Positions 54,705-63,302 of a stretch of DNA of 64,000 bases are shown here, one piece after another. The translations under genes and the position numbers were made by a program. The stretch is from Roseicyclus marinus (lineage in GTDB: Bacteria; Pseudomonadota; Alphaproteobacteria; Rhodobacterales; Rhodobacteraceae): positions 109,862 through 173,861 of the forward strand of contig NZ_JASJOF010000008.1 in assembly GCF_030163795.1 (NCBI RefSeq), written 5' to 3'. The notes under the pieces were generated by a model, which saw nothing but the letters and a program-made list of their open reading frames with translations, was not told the origin of the DNA and ran no database searches. Every line of letters starts with the position of its first letter. Position 1 is the stretch's first letter.

Positions 54705-56540
54705 ATGGGTCTTTTTTCCAGTGCCTCGCAAGCGGCGATGGTTGTCGCCGCGCCGGTCCCGACAACGATGAAATCGGTTTTCGAAGAGACCGTTGACGCG
54801 ACCGAGCGCAACCGCATTGCGCGCGTAGGCGAGTTCTTTGATGCCCCGCTCTCCACATTCGACGGCGACGGGATGGACCTGCTGTCCTGGTTTGACACCC
54901 ACTTCCCGGCACTCAAGCAGATCGGTGCGGGACCGCTTCCCGGCACGGATCGTAGTTTTTGGCAGTCGAAAAGCAGCTACGCCAAGTGGCGCGAGGTCGT
55001 CCGTCGCCGGATTCGGACAACCCTCGGGCTGGTCGATGCACAGAAAAAGCTTCGTGCGCGCAGTGATGGCTGGACCCCCTTCTTGGAAACTCTGGAAGAC
55101 CTTTCGAAGGATCACGGCCCAGTACATTCCGGGACACTCGGGGCCATACGAACGTTCTCCGACCGCGCCCGAGCGGCCGGCATCGATCCAATGGATCTGA
55201 CCGCTGACATCGTTCCACCGTTCCTGGAGAAAATGCCGGCCCACGACCGCAATGCTTCAGAGAGGGTTCTTAAGGCGCTTGCACGCCACCGCATCTTCCC
55301 GCAGATCGCCGCGTTTCTGCCGTCAGACTTCGACACGGACTACCTCATTCCGAATGCCCGTACGCCCGTGCCCGAAGCGGTGCGAGGAATGATCGTCAAG
55401 ATGGTCGAGGCGGCGCGGTACGACCAGAGCACGTACGATGACGTCACGGAGAGTTGCATCGAGAACTTCAATGACACTACAGCCGAGACATACCGCGCTG
55501 CCCTGGTTGCGCTGGCCCGCGCCGCGCAAGAAACGCAGTCAGTGAACCTCGCGTCGCTGGACCGCCTCGACCCCCTGTTCAAAAGCCCGGTCCGAATAGC
55601 CGTGATCCGTCACTGGACGGACCTGTCGCAAACCGACGACGGTTTTAGCCTGCGGACCGCTGCAGACTACGTTCGCATCGTTGCTCAGATCGGCCATGCC
55701 AACGGCCTCAAGACGAAAAAGTGGCTTCAGAGTTTAAAGAGTAACCCAGACCTGCGGGAGGGTCACGCCCGCGGAGAGACAATGTCCCCCAAGAACCGTA
55801 AATTCTGCGAAAATCTCATTCACAATCCTGCCGATGTCCGAACTTTCTTGCGGCAGCACGTGCTCTACCGAGACCGAGCAGAAGACATCCTCGCGACCGA
55901 CAAGCCGCTCACCAAAACGCAACTCCGAGCTGCCCGACGGTTAGCGACCTGTGCCGCCTTTGCAGCCATCGAGATCCGTGGCGCCGGCGTGCGGAAAGGC
56001 AGTGCACTATCCGCAGAATGTGGAGGCGTTGGTCAGAACCTTTTCCGCAAGATTTCGGGCGACAAAAGGGTTTTCGAATTCAGGATCGCAAAAAAGGATA
56101 TGAAGGGGGAGTATGTCGAACTGCCACCCATCCACGTCCGCGATGACAAGTATTGCGGCTACGAGGTGCTCGACTGGTACCTGAAGACAGCGCGGCCGCT
56201 CTTCGATTTTGCCAACCCGGAATTCTGCGAAAAGGAAAATTGCGCAAGGGCAACGCATCTGTTCGTTTCAGAGCGCTCTGCAAATCCACTCACAGGATCG
56301 ATGCTGTATAAATGGCTTACCCGGAGCAGCGCGGAGATCGGCCTGCCAATGTGCCCGCACAATTTTCGTCACGGCTTCGCGACGCTCTTGCTGGCGCGGT
56401 CATGGAGCAATCGCGGTCGAGCCGCCGCTTACCTCGGATGCTCGGTCGGCGTGCTCGATACGTATTACGGCTGGATCGACAAGCGACAAAAACTGGAAGA
56501 GGTACAAGACCTTCTCGCAGAGGCCTTGGCAGGGAAATGA
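54705..56540 (+). CDS. tyrosine-type recombinase (first of a coupled pair)
   Basis: This 611-aa protein has a helical core-binding region and a C-terminal catalytic domain: Arg425 in EIRGAGVRKGS, His552-Asn-Phe-Arg555-His556, Gly-Cys in YLGCSVGVLD, and nucleophile Tyr587 or Tyr588 in DTYYGWID. This looks complete and active. Its stop overlaps the ATG of the next recombinase (ATGA), so the two are made together. Confidence 0.85.
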   Translation: MGLFSSASQAAMVVAAPVPTTMKSVFEETVDATERNRIARVGEFFDAPLSTFDGDGMDLLSWFDTHFPALKQIGAGPLPGTDRSFWQSKSSYAKWREVVRRRIRTTLGLVDAQKKLRARSDGWTPFLETLEDLSKDHGPVHSGTLGAIRTFSDRARAAGIDPMDLTADIVPPFLEKMPAHDRNASERVLKALARHRIFPQIAAFLPSDFDTDYLIPNARTPVPEAVRGMIVKMVEAARYDQSTYDDVTESCIENFNDTTAETYRAALVALARAAQETQSVNLASLDRLDPLFKSPVRIAVIRHWTDLSQTDDGFSLRTAADYVRIVAQIGHANGLKTKKWLQSLKSNPDLREGHARGETMSPKNRKFCENLIHNPADVRTFLRQHVLYRDRAEDILATDKPLTKTQLRAARRLATCAAFAAIEIRGAGVRKGSALSAECGGVGQNLFRKISGDKRVFEFRIAKKDMKGEYVELPPIHVRDDKYCGYEVLDWYLKTARPLFDFANPEFCEKENCARATHLFVSERSANPLTGSMLYKWLTRSSAEIGLPMCPHNFRHGFATLLLARSWSNRGRAAAYLGCSVGVLDTYYGWIDKRQKLEEVQDLLAEALAGK

Positions 56541-57916
56541 CTCGTCACGTGATCCTCGCGAAGCCCCATTGGCAACCTCATGCGGCATCGCCCGTACTGC
56601 TCCGCATGCCTCTCGCGGAGTTGCAGGCACTCGATAGCCTGGTTGAATTCATGACCGAGCATGGCTGCACCGAACTCACGCCATCCGACTGCCGCGTTTG
56701 GGCACGCCTAAATGGCGGTGCAGCCGAGATCGATAATGTCATCTCGGCCATGATCAAGACCGACGGGCCTGAGGCAGCGCCCCTTGCATCACTCCGAGTG
56801 GCGCATGAATCCCTCTCTACCTATGCGCGGTTTGCCGGAATTTCCCGCGAGCCGCGTCGCGACTACGAGCGTAAAATCTCCCTTTATCCCGACGACCTAC
56901 CCGAGGACTGGAAACAGCACCTTGTCCGCATCCGGGATCGCGGGAACGATGGCGAAATCAACCAGGCGCCGGATCTCTACGACCGCATGTCGCGCAAGGT
57001 TTGCCAGTACGGATGGTATCTGCGGGAAAGCGGCTTGGCGATGGACTTCGACATCGCGGCCCTGCGCCTATTCTATGCGTATGAGACAACGCGGATCTCC
57101 AACCGTGGTGCGCCGCTGGCAACTTCGACAGTCATCGCGACATTCGCCGACCTTCGGGATTTTCTACGGTTCTCGAAGGCTTACCCAAAGCGACTGATCA
57201 AAGAACTCGACAAGCTTCTCAAGAAGCTTCGTGACCGGGCCGAAGTAGAGACTGCCCGGAAATTCGCGGCCCTCGCCGCGATCGACATCACGACCATTCA
57301 TCCGCGCGCGGAGGCAATGCTCGCAGACGTTCCTAAAAAAACTAATCCTGCGAGGCGCTTCATTCAGCGCAACAGAGCCTTGGCGGTGGCGGTTCCGCCG
57401 CTGACACCGCTTCGTCGGGAATGGCATGAAATACGGTTCGGCCGCGACCTGGTCTGGACCGAGGACCGCTACCGCCTCCGGGACTACAAGCTACGCAAGA
57501 CGCGGCATCGCATTGGCCGCGAGACATACCCCGGTTCGGTGCACCCGAGTGTCCAGCATTTCGTCGACGCGCGACTACTCCAAGATGATGACCCTAAGTA
57601 CCTCGATTCTCTTCGGAAAAAGGCAGAGGAAGATGAGTGGCCCCTCTTCGTGCATCCCGACGGTAAGACCGTGGCCGAGAATTACGTTTCTCAGGTCTGG
57701 GCGTCGGAGTTCGGAACCGGCGCGCATATCTGCCGATCCATAGTCTACGACGTGGTGTTCGCAATCAGTGAGGACGCAACGCTGGCCGGCATGCTTATGA
57801 ATGACCACACGTCACAGCAGGCGCGCAAGAAATACACCGGAAATCAAGCAAAGCAGGCCGCGCTCGCTGCAGCCGGACGGGAAATCGATGAGATCTTTGG
57901 GTTTTTCGATGTCTGA
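56537..57916 (+). CDS. second tyrosine-recombinase-like protein of the pair
   Basis: This 459-aa protein begins MTRHVILAKPHWQP. Its C-terminal region keeps a divergent catalytic pattern: an Arg pair at about 293-294 (PLRREW), His397-Ile-Cys-Arg400, His424 in NDHTSQQ, and Tyr433 in KKYTGNQ. It is less canonical than its partner but not obviously dead. It may act as an obligate heteromeric partner, as in multi-recombinase transposition systems. Transcription ends at the terminator just downstream. Confidence 0.75.
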   Translation: MTRHVILAKPHWQPHAASPVLLRMPLAELQALDSLVEFMTEHGCTELTPSDCRVWARLNGGAAEIDNVISAMIKTDGPEAAPLASLRVAHESLSTYARFAGISREPRRDYERKISLYPDDLPEDWKQHLVRIRDRGNDGEINQAPDLYDRMSRKVCQYGWYLRESGLAMDFDIAALRLFYAYETTRISNRGAPLATSTVIATFADLRDFLRFSKAYPKRLIKELDKLLKKLRDRAEVETARKFAALAAIDITTIHPRAEAMLADVPKKTNPARRFIQRNRALAVAVPPLTPLRREWHEIRFGRDLVWTEDRYRLRDYKLRKTRHRIGRETYPGSVHPSVQHFVDARLLQDDDPKYLDSLRKKAEEDEWPLFVHPDGKTVAENYVSQVWASEFGTGAHICRSIVYDVVFAISEDATLAGMLMNDHTSQQARKKYTGNQAKQAALAAAGREIDEIFGFFDV

Positions 57917-57929
57917 GGACTAATCTCAC

Positions 57930-57958
57930 GGGGCAGCCGATCGGCTGCCCCCATTTTT
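57930..57958 (+). terminator. rho-independent terminator at the right end of the island
   Basis: A perfect 22-nt palindrome (GGGGCAGCCGA and its complement) is followed by CATTTTTG, immediately after the second recombinase stop. It marks the end of the recombinase transcript. Confidence 0.85.
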
Positions 57959-57960
57959 GA

Positions 57961-58313
57961 GGTCGCTCGACCATCGGGGATCGTGCGCCCCGCCGCGGCT
58001 TCACCTCAGGCGGCGGAATGCTGCGGACTGCGCAGGGTTTGGAGCGCCTTGGGCCGCTAAAGCAGGCCGTGACACAACCGCCTCCTTCCGGCCGCCTGCC
58101 CCAAGCAGTCCAAGGCGAGCAGCTGGCGATACGGCGTTTTCTGCCGTGCATTTCGAACTGCGTCTCGATCCTGACGCCCGGATCTGCCACGCAATCGCTG
58201 GCCGCATGTGCCTTCTTCGCCGATCTGGAAGACGTGGAACCCGGATGCTGATCGCGATCGCATGCGAAGTGACCGCGGGATGTGGGACAGCTACAGGCAG
58301 ATCACGGGCTGAT
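57961..58313. other. gene-free stretch between island and core DNA
   Basis: About 350 nt carry overlapping short ORFs in both strands, none with a convincing start or family. No copy of the tRNA-Gln 3' end was found here. Possible scar DNA. Confidence 0.5.
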
Positions 58314-59120
58314 TTATGCGGACATGCTGTCGACGAAATGAGTCAGCACTGCCGATAGGGCCGCAGGATCGCGGAACAAAAGACCATGTCCCTCATCATG
58401 CAGCGACAATTCCGCCTGCGGCATGCATCGCACCAGGGCCTGTGACAGGGACAGGGGGCTCTGGTCGTCGAACCGTCCGCTCAGCACCAGCGTGGGAACC
58501 GCGATAGCGGCCAGATGATGCCGAGCATCATGGGCGGCCCGCGCGGCCAAGAGGCGCGGATGACCGCGGGCATTCGCGGCATGAGCGAGAAAGCGCCGCT
58601 CGGCGTTCACCCTGTCCTCGATCCGCCCCCTCTGCGCCTCGGGCGCCAGCGTTGCAAAGCGCCGATCCTGTAGCTGGAGGATTCGTGCGGCGCGATCGTG
58701 AGGGTCCGGGATATCCCTGAACTCATGGATCGGATAGGATCTCTCGCCCGGACCACCGGGCGCAGCCACGGCCAAGGCCAGGCGCCGGACCCGGTGTGGC
58801 GCAAGGCCCGCGAGATGCAGGGCCGTCATGCCGCCGAAGCTTTCGCCGAGCACGACGGCCTCGGACCACCCAAGCGCATCCAGCAGGGCCAGAGCATCGA
58901 GCGCATAATCCTGCATCGTCCAATCGCCATCGGGCTGGTCGGTGCGGCCAAGCCCACGTGGGTCCGCAGCGGCGATCGTAAATCGCGTGGCAAGGGCCGA
59001 GGAAAAAACCGGCGGGGCCAGTCCGAGATCGAAACTCGATCCCCCGAGAAACAACAGGCGCGGCCCCTCGCCCGCGACATGGACATTCACGGTCAGACGC
59101 GGAGTTTCTATCTGCTGCAT
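58314..59120 (-). CDS. alpha/beta hydrolase
   Basis: This 268-aa protein has an alpha/beta-hydrolase fold with nucleophile Ser in GESFGG, an acid in SGRFDDQSP and His in DEGHG. The oxyanion/HG-type region is FLGGSSFDLG. It resembles the 3-oxoadipate enol-lactonase class in length and layout, but a specific substrate is not supported. It lies 82 nt after tctA on the same strand and may act on the imported compound. Confidence 0.82.
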   Translation of the reverse strand: MQQIETPRLTVNVHVAGEGPRLLFLGGSSFDLGLAPPVFSSALATRFTIAAADPRGLGRTDQPDGDWTMQDYALDALALLDALGWSEAVVLGESFGGMTALHLAGLAPHRVRRLALAVAAPGGPGERSYPIHEFRDIPDPHDRAARILQLQDRRFATLAPEAQRGRIEDRVNAERRFLAHAANARGHPRLLAARAAHDARHHLAAIAVPTLVLSGRFDDQSPLSLSQALVRCMPQAELSLHDEGHGLLFRDPAALSAVLTHFVDSMSA

Positions 59121-59202
59121 GATGCGTGAGCCGACAAGGGTTGGCTCGCACCCATCATGGCGCGCGCGTCCGGACAATGCACCAGAGTCCTGGGTTGCAG
59201 GG

Positions 59203-60687
59203 TCATCCCTGTCGCGCCCTCAATGCGCGGAACAGGGGCAACAGCAGCATGAAGATCGCCGCAAGGATCAGCCCGAACGCGATGGGATGCCCGGTAAAGA
59301 AGGCCCCAAAACTGCCATTGGTGATGATCAACCCCTGGCGCAGGCTGATTTCGAGCGTCGGCCCCAGCACCATGCCGATGACAAGCGGCGCCATCGGATA
59401 GCCCTGCCGCCGCAAGACGAAGCCGATGCCCCCGGCCGCCGCCATGATCAGAAGATCGAACGGATTGCCGCGCACGAAGAACACGCCAAGCGTGCAGAGC
59501 AGGGTGATGACGACGAGCATATAAGCTTCGCGCAGGCGCAACAGCGGTGCGGCGACGCGGCTCACGATCATCCCCAGCGGCAGGAGCATCAGGTTGATCA
59601 GGAAGAAGCCGGCAAAGATCGCAGCGATCAGGACCGGGTTGTCCTGCATCAGCCGGATGCCGGGGGTGACGCCATGGAGTGTCAGCGTGGCCAGCATGAC
59701 CGCCGTAATCGCATCGCCAGGAATGCCGAGCGCCATGGTCGGCACGAGGGCCCCGCCGGTGACAGCGTTGTTCGCAGATTCCGACGCGATCAGGCCGTCG
59801 GGTTCGCCCTTGCCGAAATTCGCCCGCGTCGGTGCCGACCGGCGCGCCTCGGCATAGCTGATGAAGGCCGCGGTTGCCGCGCCGGTGCCCGGCATGATCC
59901 CGATCACATTGCCGATCACGACGGATTTCAGCAGACCGCGCCCCCGCCCCCGCCATTCGGCCAGGCGAGGCAGGACGATGCCCCGGAAATCGATCAGCGG
60001 CGGGGCACCCTCGCCGCGTTGAGAGGCGCGGATCAGCACCTCGGACAAGGCAAAGACACCGATCACCACGGCCAGAAGGTCGAAACCCGCGATCAACTGG
60101 AAGCTGCCGAAGGTGAACCGCGGCCCGCCGGTCAGGGGATCGCCCCCTACGACCGACAGAAAAAGCCCGAGCCCCCCTGCCATGAGCCCCTTGATCGGCG
60201 ACCCCTCGGAGACCGACACGATGCAAGTCAGCCCCAGCAAGATCAGCGCGAAGGTCTCGATCGGGCCGAAGTTGAGTGCGAAGGCCGCAAGCTGCGGCGC
60301 CGCGAAGATCAGCACAATCGAGGATGCCAGCCCCCCGATCACGGAGGCTATGGTCGCCCAGCCGAGCGCCTTGCCCGCCTCGCCGCGTTGGGCCATCGGG
60401 TAGCCGTCGAAACAGGTCGCAGCCGATTGCGGCGTGCCCGGCGTGTTGATCAGGATGGCCGAGATCGACCCGCCGTAGACCGATCCGGCGTATATCGCCA
60501 GAAGCAGCAGGATCGCCGGCGCCTGGCTCATGGTCAGTGTGAAGGGCAGGATCATGGCGACAGCCACGGTCGACCCGATCCCGGGAAGCGCGCCCAAAAC
60601 GATCCCCAGCATCGTGCCCAAAGTCAGCACCATGAGGCCCTCGACGGTGAAGATCAGATCGAAGGCCTGCGGCAGAACACTCAGCAT
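59203..60687 (-). CDS. tctA: tripartite tricarboxylate transporter permease, TctA family
   Basis: This 494-aa protein has about twelve membrane spans and the TctA pattern (GALPGIGSTVAVAM, AGSVYGGSISAILINTPGTP, and PTMALGIPGDAITAV). It is the large permease of the TTT carrier, with TctB and TctC. The ATG at 60687 is one nt past the tctB stop region, so the longer upstream extension is rejected. Confidence 0.93.
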   Translation of the reverse strand: MLSVLPQAFDLIFTVEGLMVLTLGTMLGIVLGALPGIGSTVAVAMILPFTLTMSQAPAILLLLAIYAGSVYGGSISAILINTPGTPQSAATCFDGYPMAQRGEAGKALGWATIASVIGGLASSIVLIFAAPQLAAFALNFGPIETFALILLGLTCIVSVSEGSPIKGLMAGGLGLFLSVVGGDPLTGGPRFTFGSFQLIAGFDLLAVVIGVFALSEVLIRASQRGEGAPPLIDFRGIVLPRLAEWRGRGRGLLKSVVIGNVIGIMPGTGAATAAFISYAEARRSAPTRANFGKGEPDGLIASESANNAVTGGALVPTMALGIPGDAITAVMLATLTLHGVTPGIRLMQDNPVLIAAIFAGFFLINLMLLPLGMIVSRVAAPLLRLREAYMLVVITLLCTLGVFFVRGNPFDLLIMAAAGGIGFVLRRQGYPMAPLVIGMVLGPTLEISLRQGLIITNGSFGAFFTGHPIAFGLILAAIFMLLLPLFRALRARQG

Positions 60688-60688
60688 G

Positions 60689-61141
60689 TCAGATCCACCA
60701 GAACAGGGGCGATGTGGGCAATGGCATCGACAGAATGTGGTTGAACAGCGCGACCAGCGCCCCCGGCACGCTGATGGCCACGGCGGCGATGCCAAGCGGC
60801 GAGCGCACGCCCAGGATCAGGAAGAACGCGACCGACAGGACCACGGATGTGGCGAAAAATCCGAGCTTCGGCATCACGACGACATAGACGAGCATGAGCA
60901 CCATCAGGAACAGCACGTCGCGCAGTCCCGACGCATCCCAACCGCTCCGGGCCCGGAGGTCGATGACCATGTTCGGCACGGCAAGCGCGATCAGGCAACC
61001 CAGCACGATCCTCGGGAAAAAGCCCGGATCGAAGGCCGCGCCCATGTCGGATGCGGGAAAACTGTAGGTGCTGAAGAACAGACCCACAGACAGCAGAAAA
61101 AGCGCCAAGGCCACAACGGCGCGCTCGGAATTCAGGCTCAT
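60689..61141 (-). CDS. tctB: tripartite tricarboxylate transporter small permease, TctB family
   Basis: This 150-aa protein has four hydrophobic segments and the TctB pattern (FPRIVLGCLIA, KLGFFATSVVL). ATG 61141 (MSLNSERAVV) is preferred; a GTG at 61150 would add three codons. It is cotranscribed with tctC and tctA. Confidence 0.85.
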   Translation of the reverse strand: MSLNSERAVVALALFLLSVGLFFSTYSFPASDMGAAFDPGFFPRIVLGCLIALAVPNMVIDLRARSGWDASGLRDVLFLMVLMLVYVVVMPKLGFFATSVVLSVAFFLILGVRSPLGIAAVAISVPGALVALFNHILSMPLPTSPLFWWI

Positions 61142-61210
61142 CGCATTCACCGCGGGTCCGTGGGGAAAGGTGCAGCGCCCGGTTCATCCACCGGGCGCTG
61201 TCCGGCCGGC

Positions 61211-62170
61211 TCAGAGACCGGCTGCTTCGATGATTGCGGCGTTCGACTCGTACTGCGCACGATAGAAGGCGTCGAATTCCTCGGCGTTGCGATAGGCGAG
61301 CACAGTGTTCGTCTGCTCGGCAAAGGCCTGAAATCCTTCCGAGGCGATGGCCTCTCCACAAGCATCCGACAACTGCTGCACCACCTCGGGCGGGGTCCCC
61401 GCCGGGGCAAAGAAGCCACCCCAGAGATACAGTTCGTTCAGCGGCGCTTCGATCCCGATCTCGGCGGCGGTGGGAATATCGGGCATCGAGGCCAGCCGCT
61501 CGGAATTGAACACCACAAGCGGGCGCAACCCGCCGCCCTGCATCAGGATCTCGGTATCGCCGAAGAACTGGATCGTGCCTGCGGCGATCCCCTGCAACGC
61601 CGGGCCGGAGCCCTGGAACGGCAGGTGGCGGACATCATCGATGACGCCCAGCCCCTGGAACGCCGCAACCGCGGTCAGATGCGTGATCGCACCCGGGCCC
61701 GACGAGCCATAGAGATACCGGCCCGGTTCGGCGCGGATCGCCTCGACCGCCTCCTCGATGGTGGTCATGGGGTTGCTTTCAGACGTGAACAGAACCGTCG
61801 GCGATGCGGCGACCGAACAGATCGGTGACCAGCTGTCCAGGCCATAGGGCACATCGTTGATCTGCGGCTGGATGGTCGAGACGGTGATCGAGAAATAGCC
61901 TAACTGGTAGCCATCGGGCCGCTGGCCGGCCAGCGCGCCTGCCGCCACGGTTCCACCGCCGCCCGCAGTGTTGGACACGAAGACGTTGCCACCGATGGCG
62001 TCGGCAAAATGCGGCGCGAAGCCCCGGATCAGAAGGTCGGTGCCGCCGCCGGCGTTGAACGGAACGATCAGGTTGATGGGGCGCTCCGGAAACTCCTGCG
62101 CCTCAGCCCCCGCCGCGAAGGCAAGCACGACACCGGCAAGGGCCGATGCGGTCAAATTCGTCACTTTCAT
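61211..62170 (-). CDS. tctC: tripartite tricarboxylate transporter substrate-binding protein, TctC family
   Basis: This 319-aa protein has an N-terminal signal peptide (TASALAGVVLAFAAGAEAQE) and the Bug/TctC pattern (FPERPINLIVPFNAGGGTD). It should bind an organic acid in the periplasm for TctAB. GGAGGA precedes the ATG; the 22-residue extension is rejected as it runs through the operator region. Its ligand is unknown. Confidence 0.92.
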   Translation of the reverse strand: MKVTNLTASALAGVVLAFAAGAEAQEFPERPINLIVPFNAGGGTDLLIRGFAPHFADAIGGNVFVSNTAGGGGTVAAGALAGQRPDGYQLGYFSITVSTIQPQINDVPYGLDSWSPICSVAASPTVLFTSESNPMTTIEEAVEAIRAEPGRYLYGSSGPGAITHLTAVAAFQGLGVIDDVRHLPFQGSGPALQGIAAGTIQFFGDTEILMQGGGLRPLVVFNSERLASMPDIPTAAEIGIEAPLNELYLWGGFFAPAGTPPEVVQQLSDACGEAIASEGFQAFAEQTNTVLAYRNAEEFDAFYRAQYESNAAIIEAAGL

Positions 62171-62200
62171 GAAATCCTCCCTGACATGAAGCAAGCGTAT

Positions 62201-62235
62201 TGGTAACGTTGTCAGCATTGATGGTAACGTTGTCA
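62201..62235. promoter_or_regulatory. tandem LacI-type operators upstream of tctC
   Basis: TGGTAACGTTGTCA occurs twice, at 62201-62214 and 62222-62235, with starts 21 nt apart (about two helical turns). Each half-matches the palindrome TGnnAACGTTnnCA typical of LacI-family sites. They lie between tctC and the divergent LacI-family gene and probably bind it. Confidence 0.85.
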
Positions 62236-62288
62236 ATTCTGAAACTGACTCGTATCATGTAAATTGTGTCCGTGCCTTGGAGGCTGAA

Positions 62289-63302
62289 ATGACGAAGGTG
62301 GTATCGCGCCCGACGCTGCGCGACGTAGCGCACCATGCCGGGGTAAGCGTGATTTCGGCATCTCGTGTCATGCGCGACGCCCCGAACATTTCAGACGGAT
62401 TGCGCGCGCGCGTTCGCGCCGCAGCCAACGCTCTGGGCTACACCCCCAACCGCATCGCGGGATCGCTCAGGGGGCAAGCCTCGGACCTTGTGGCCGTCAT
62501 CGTGCCGTCCATGTCGAACAGTGTGTTCGCCGATATCCTCGACGGCATCGACGAGGGGTTCAAGGGTACGCCCCTGCGAACGGTGCTTGGCCTATCGCGC
62601 TACGACATGGACGAGGAAGAGGCGATCTTGCGCGAACTCCTGTCATGGAACCCCGCCGGCGTGATCATCAGCGGCCTCGAACACAGCGCCGCCGCAACAG
62701 CAATCCTTCAAAGGTTGGAGTGCCCCGTGATCGAGGTGATGGACAGCGACGGGGACCCGATCGATACCAGTGTCGGGTTCTCCATGGTCAAGGCCGGACA
62801 GGTGATGGCCGATCATTTCCTTGCGCAGGGCTATCGCCGGATCGGCTATGTCGGCGCATGGGGGGAATTGCCGGTTCGATCGCGCAAGCGGCGGCTGGCC
62901 TTCGAGGCGCGGCTCGCCGAAAATGGCGTGGAACTTGTCGACCGCCAGATCGAAGAGGATCAATCCTCCTTCGCGGCGGGCGCAGCCGGGTTGCAGGCAC
63001 TTCTTGCCCGGTCACCCGAGATCGAAGCGGTGTTCTTCGCCAACGACGATCTTGCCCTTGGTGCGCTGTTCCATTGCCTGTCCGTTGGGATCGCGGTGCC
63101 CGAACGGCTGGCGCTTGCCGGGTTCAACGGACTCGACATGCGCGACGGCATCACGCCGCGTCTCACCACCATTCGCTCACCGCGCAACGAGATCGGCGCG
63201 CGAGCGGGACGGATCATGCTGGACCGGGTCAGAGGCCGCCCAAGTGCTGAACGCGGACGGATCGACTTGTCTGTATCCCTGCTTCAAGGGGCGACGACCT
63301 GA
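62289..63302 (+). CDS. LacI-family transcriptional regulator
   Basis: This 337-aa protein has a LacI-type helix-turn-helix (PTLRDVAHHAGVSVISASRVM), hinge (GYTPNRIAGSLRGQ) and a periplasmic-binding-like ligand domain. It is similar in layout to GntR-type LacI repressors of sugar-acid genes. It is transcribed away from tctC across the tandem operators, so it most likely controls both itself and the transporter operon. ATG 62289 (MTKVVSRPTLRDVA) is preferred over a start four codons upstream. Confidence 0.92.
   Translation: MTKVVSRPTLRDVAHHAGVSVISASRVMRDAPNISDGLRARVRAAANALGYTPNRIAGSLRGQASDLVAVIVPSMSNSVFADILDGIDEGFKGTPLRTVLGLSRYDMDEEEAILRELLSWNPAGVIISGLEHSAAATAILQRLECPVIEVMDSDGDPIDTSVGFSMVKAGQVMADHFLAQGYRRIGYVGAWGELPVRSRKRRLAFEARLAENGVELVDRQIEEDQSSFAAGAAGLQALLARSPEIEAVFFANDDLALGALFHCLSVGIAVPERLALAGFNGLDMRDGITPRLTTIRSPRNEIGARAGRIMLDRVRGRPSAERGRIDLSVSLLQGATT

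Larger units (their letters stand above)
23904..57960. mobile_element. composite genomic island at tRNA-Gln with phage-defence genes
   Basis: The segment begins at a tyrosine recombinase abutting the tRNA-Gln 3' end and ends after a second recombinase module and a terminator at 57930-57958. It carries Hachiman, an Ssp phosphorothioation operon, an IS remnant and many unrecognised genes. Base composition is patchy, with a clearly AT-richer block at about 32.3-36.3 kb. I could not find a copy of the tRNA 3' end at the right boundary, so that boundary is inferred and the island may extend further. Confidence 0.7.

Noticed and set aside
23907..57960. CRISPR array in the island
   Set aside because: No regularly spaced identical repeats of the usual length were seen.
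57957..58358. Short ORFs in the gap before the hydrolase
   Set aside because: They overlap in several frames with no family match or start signal.
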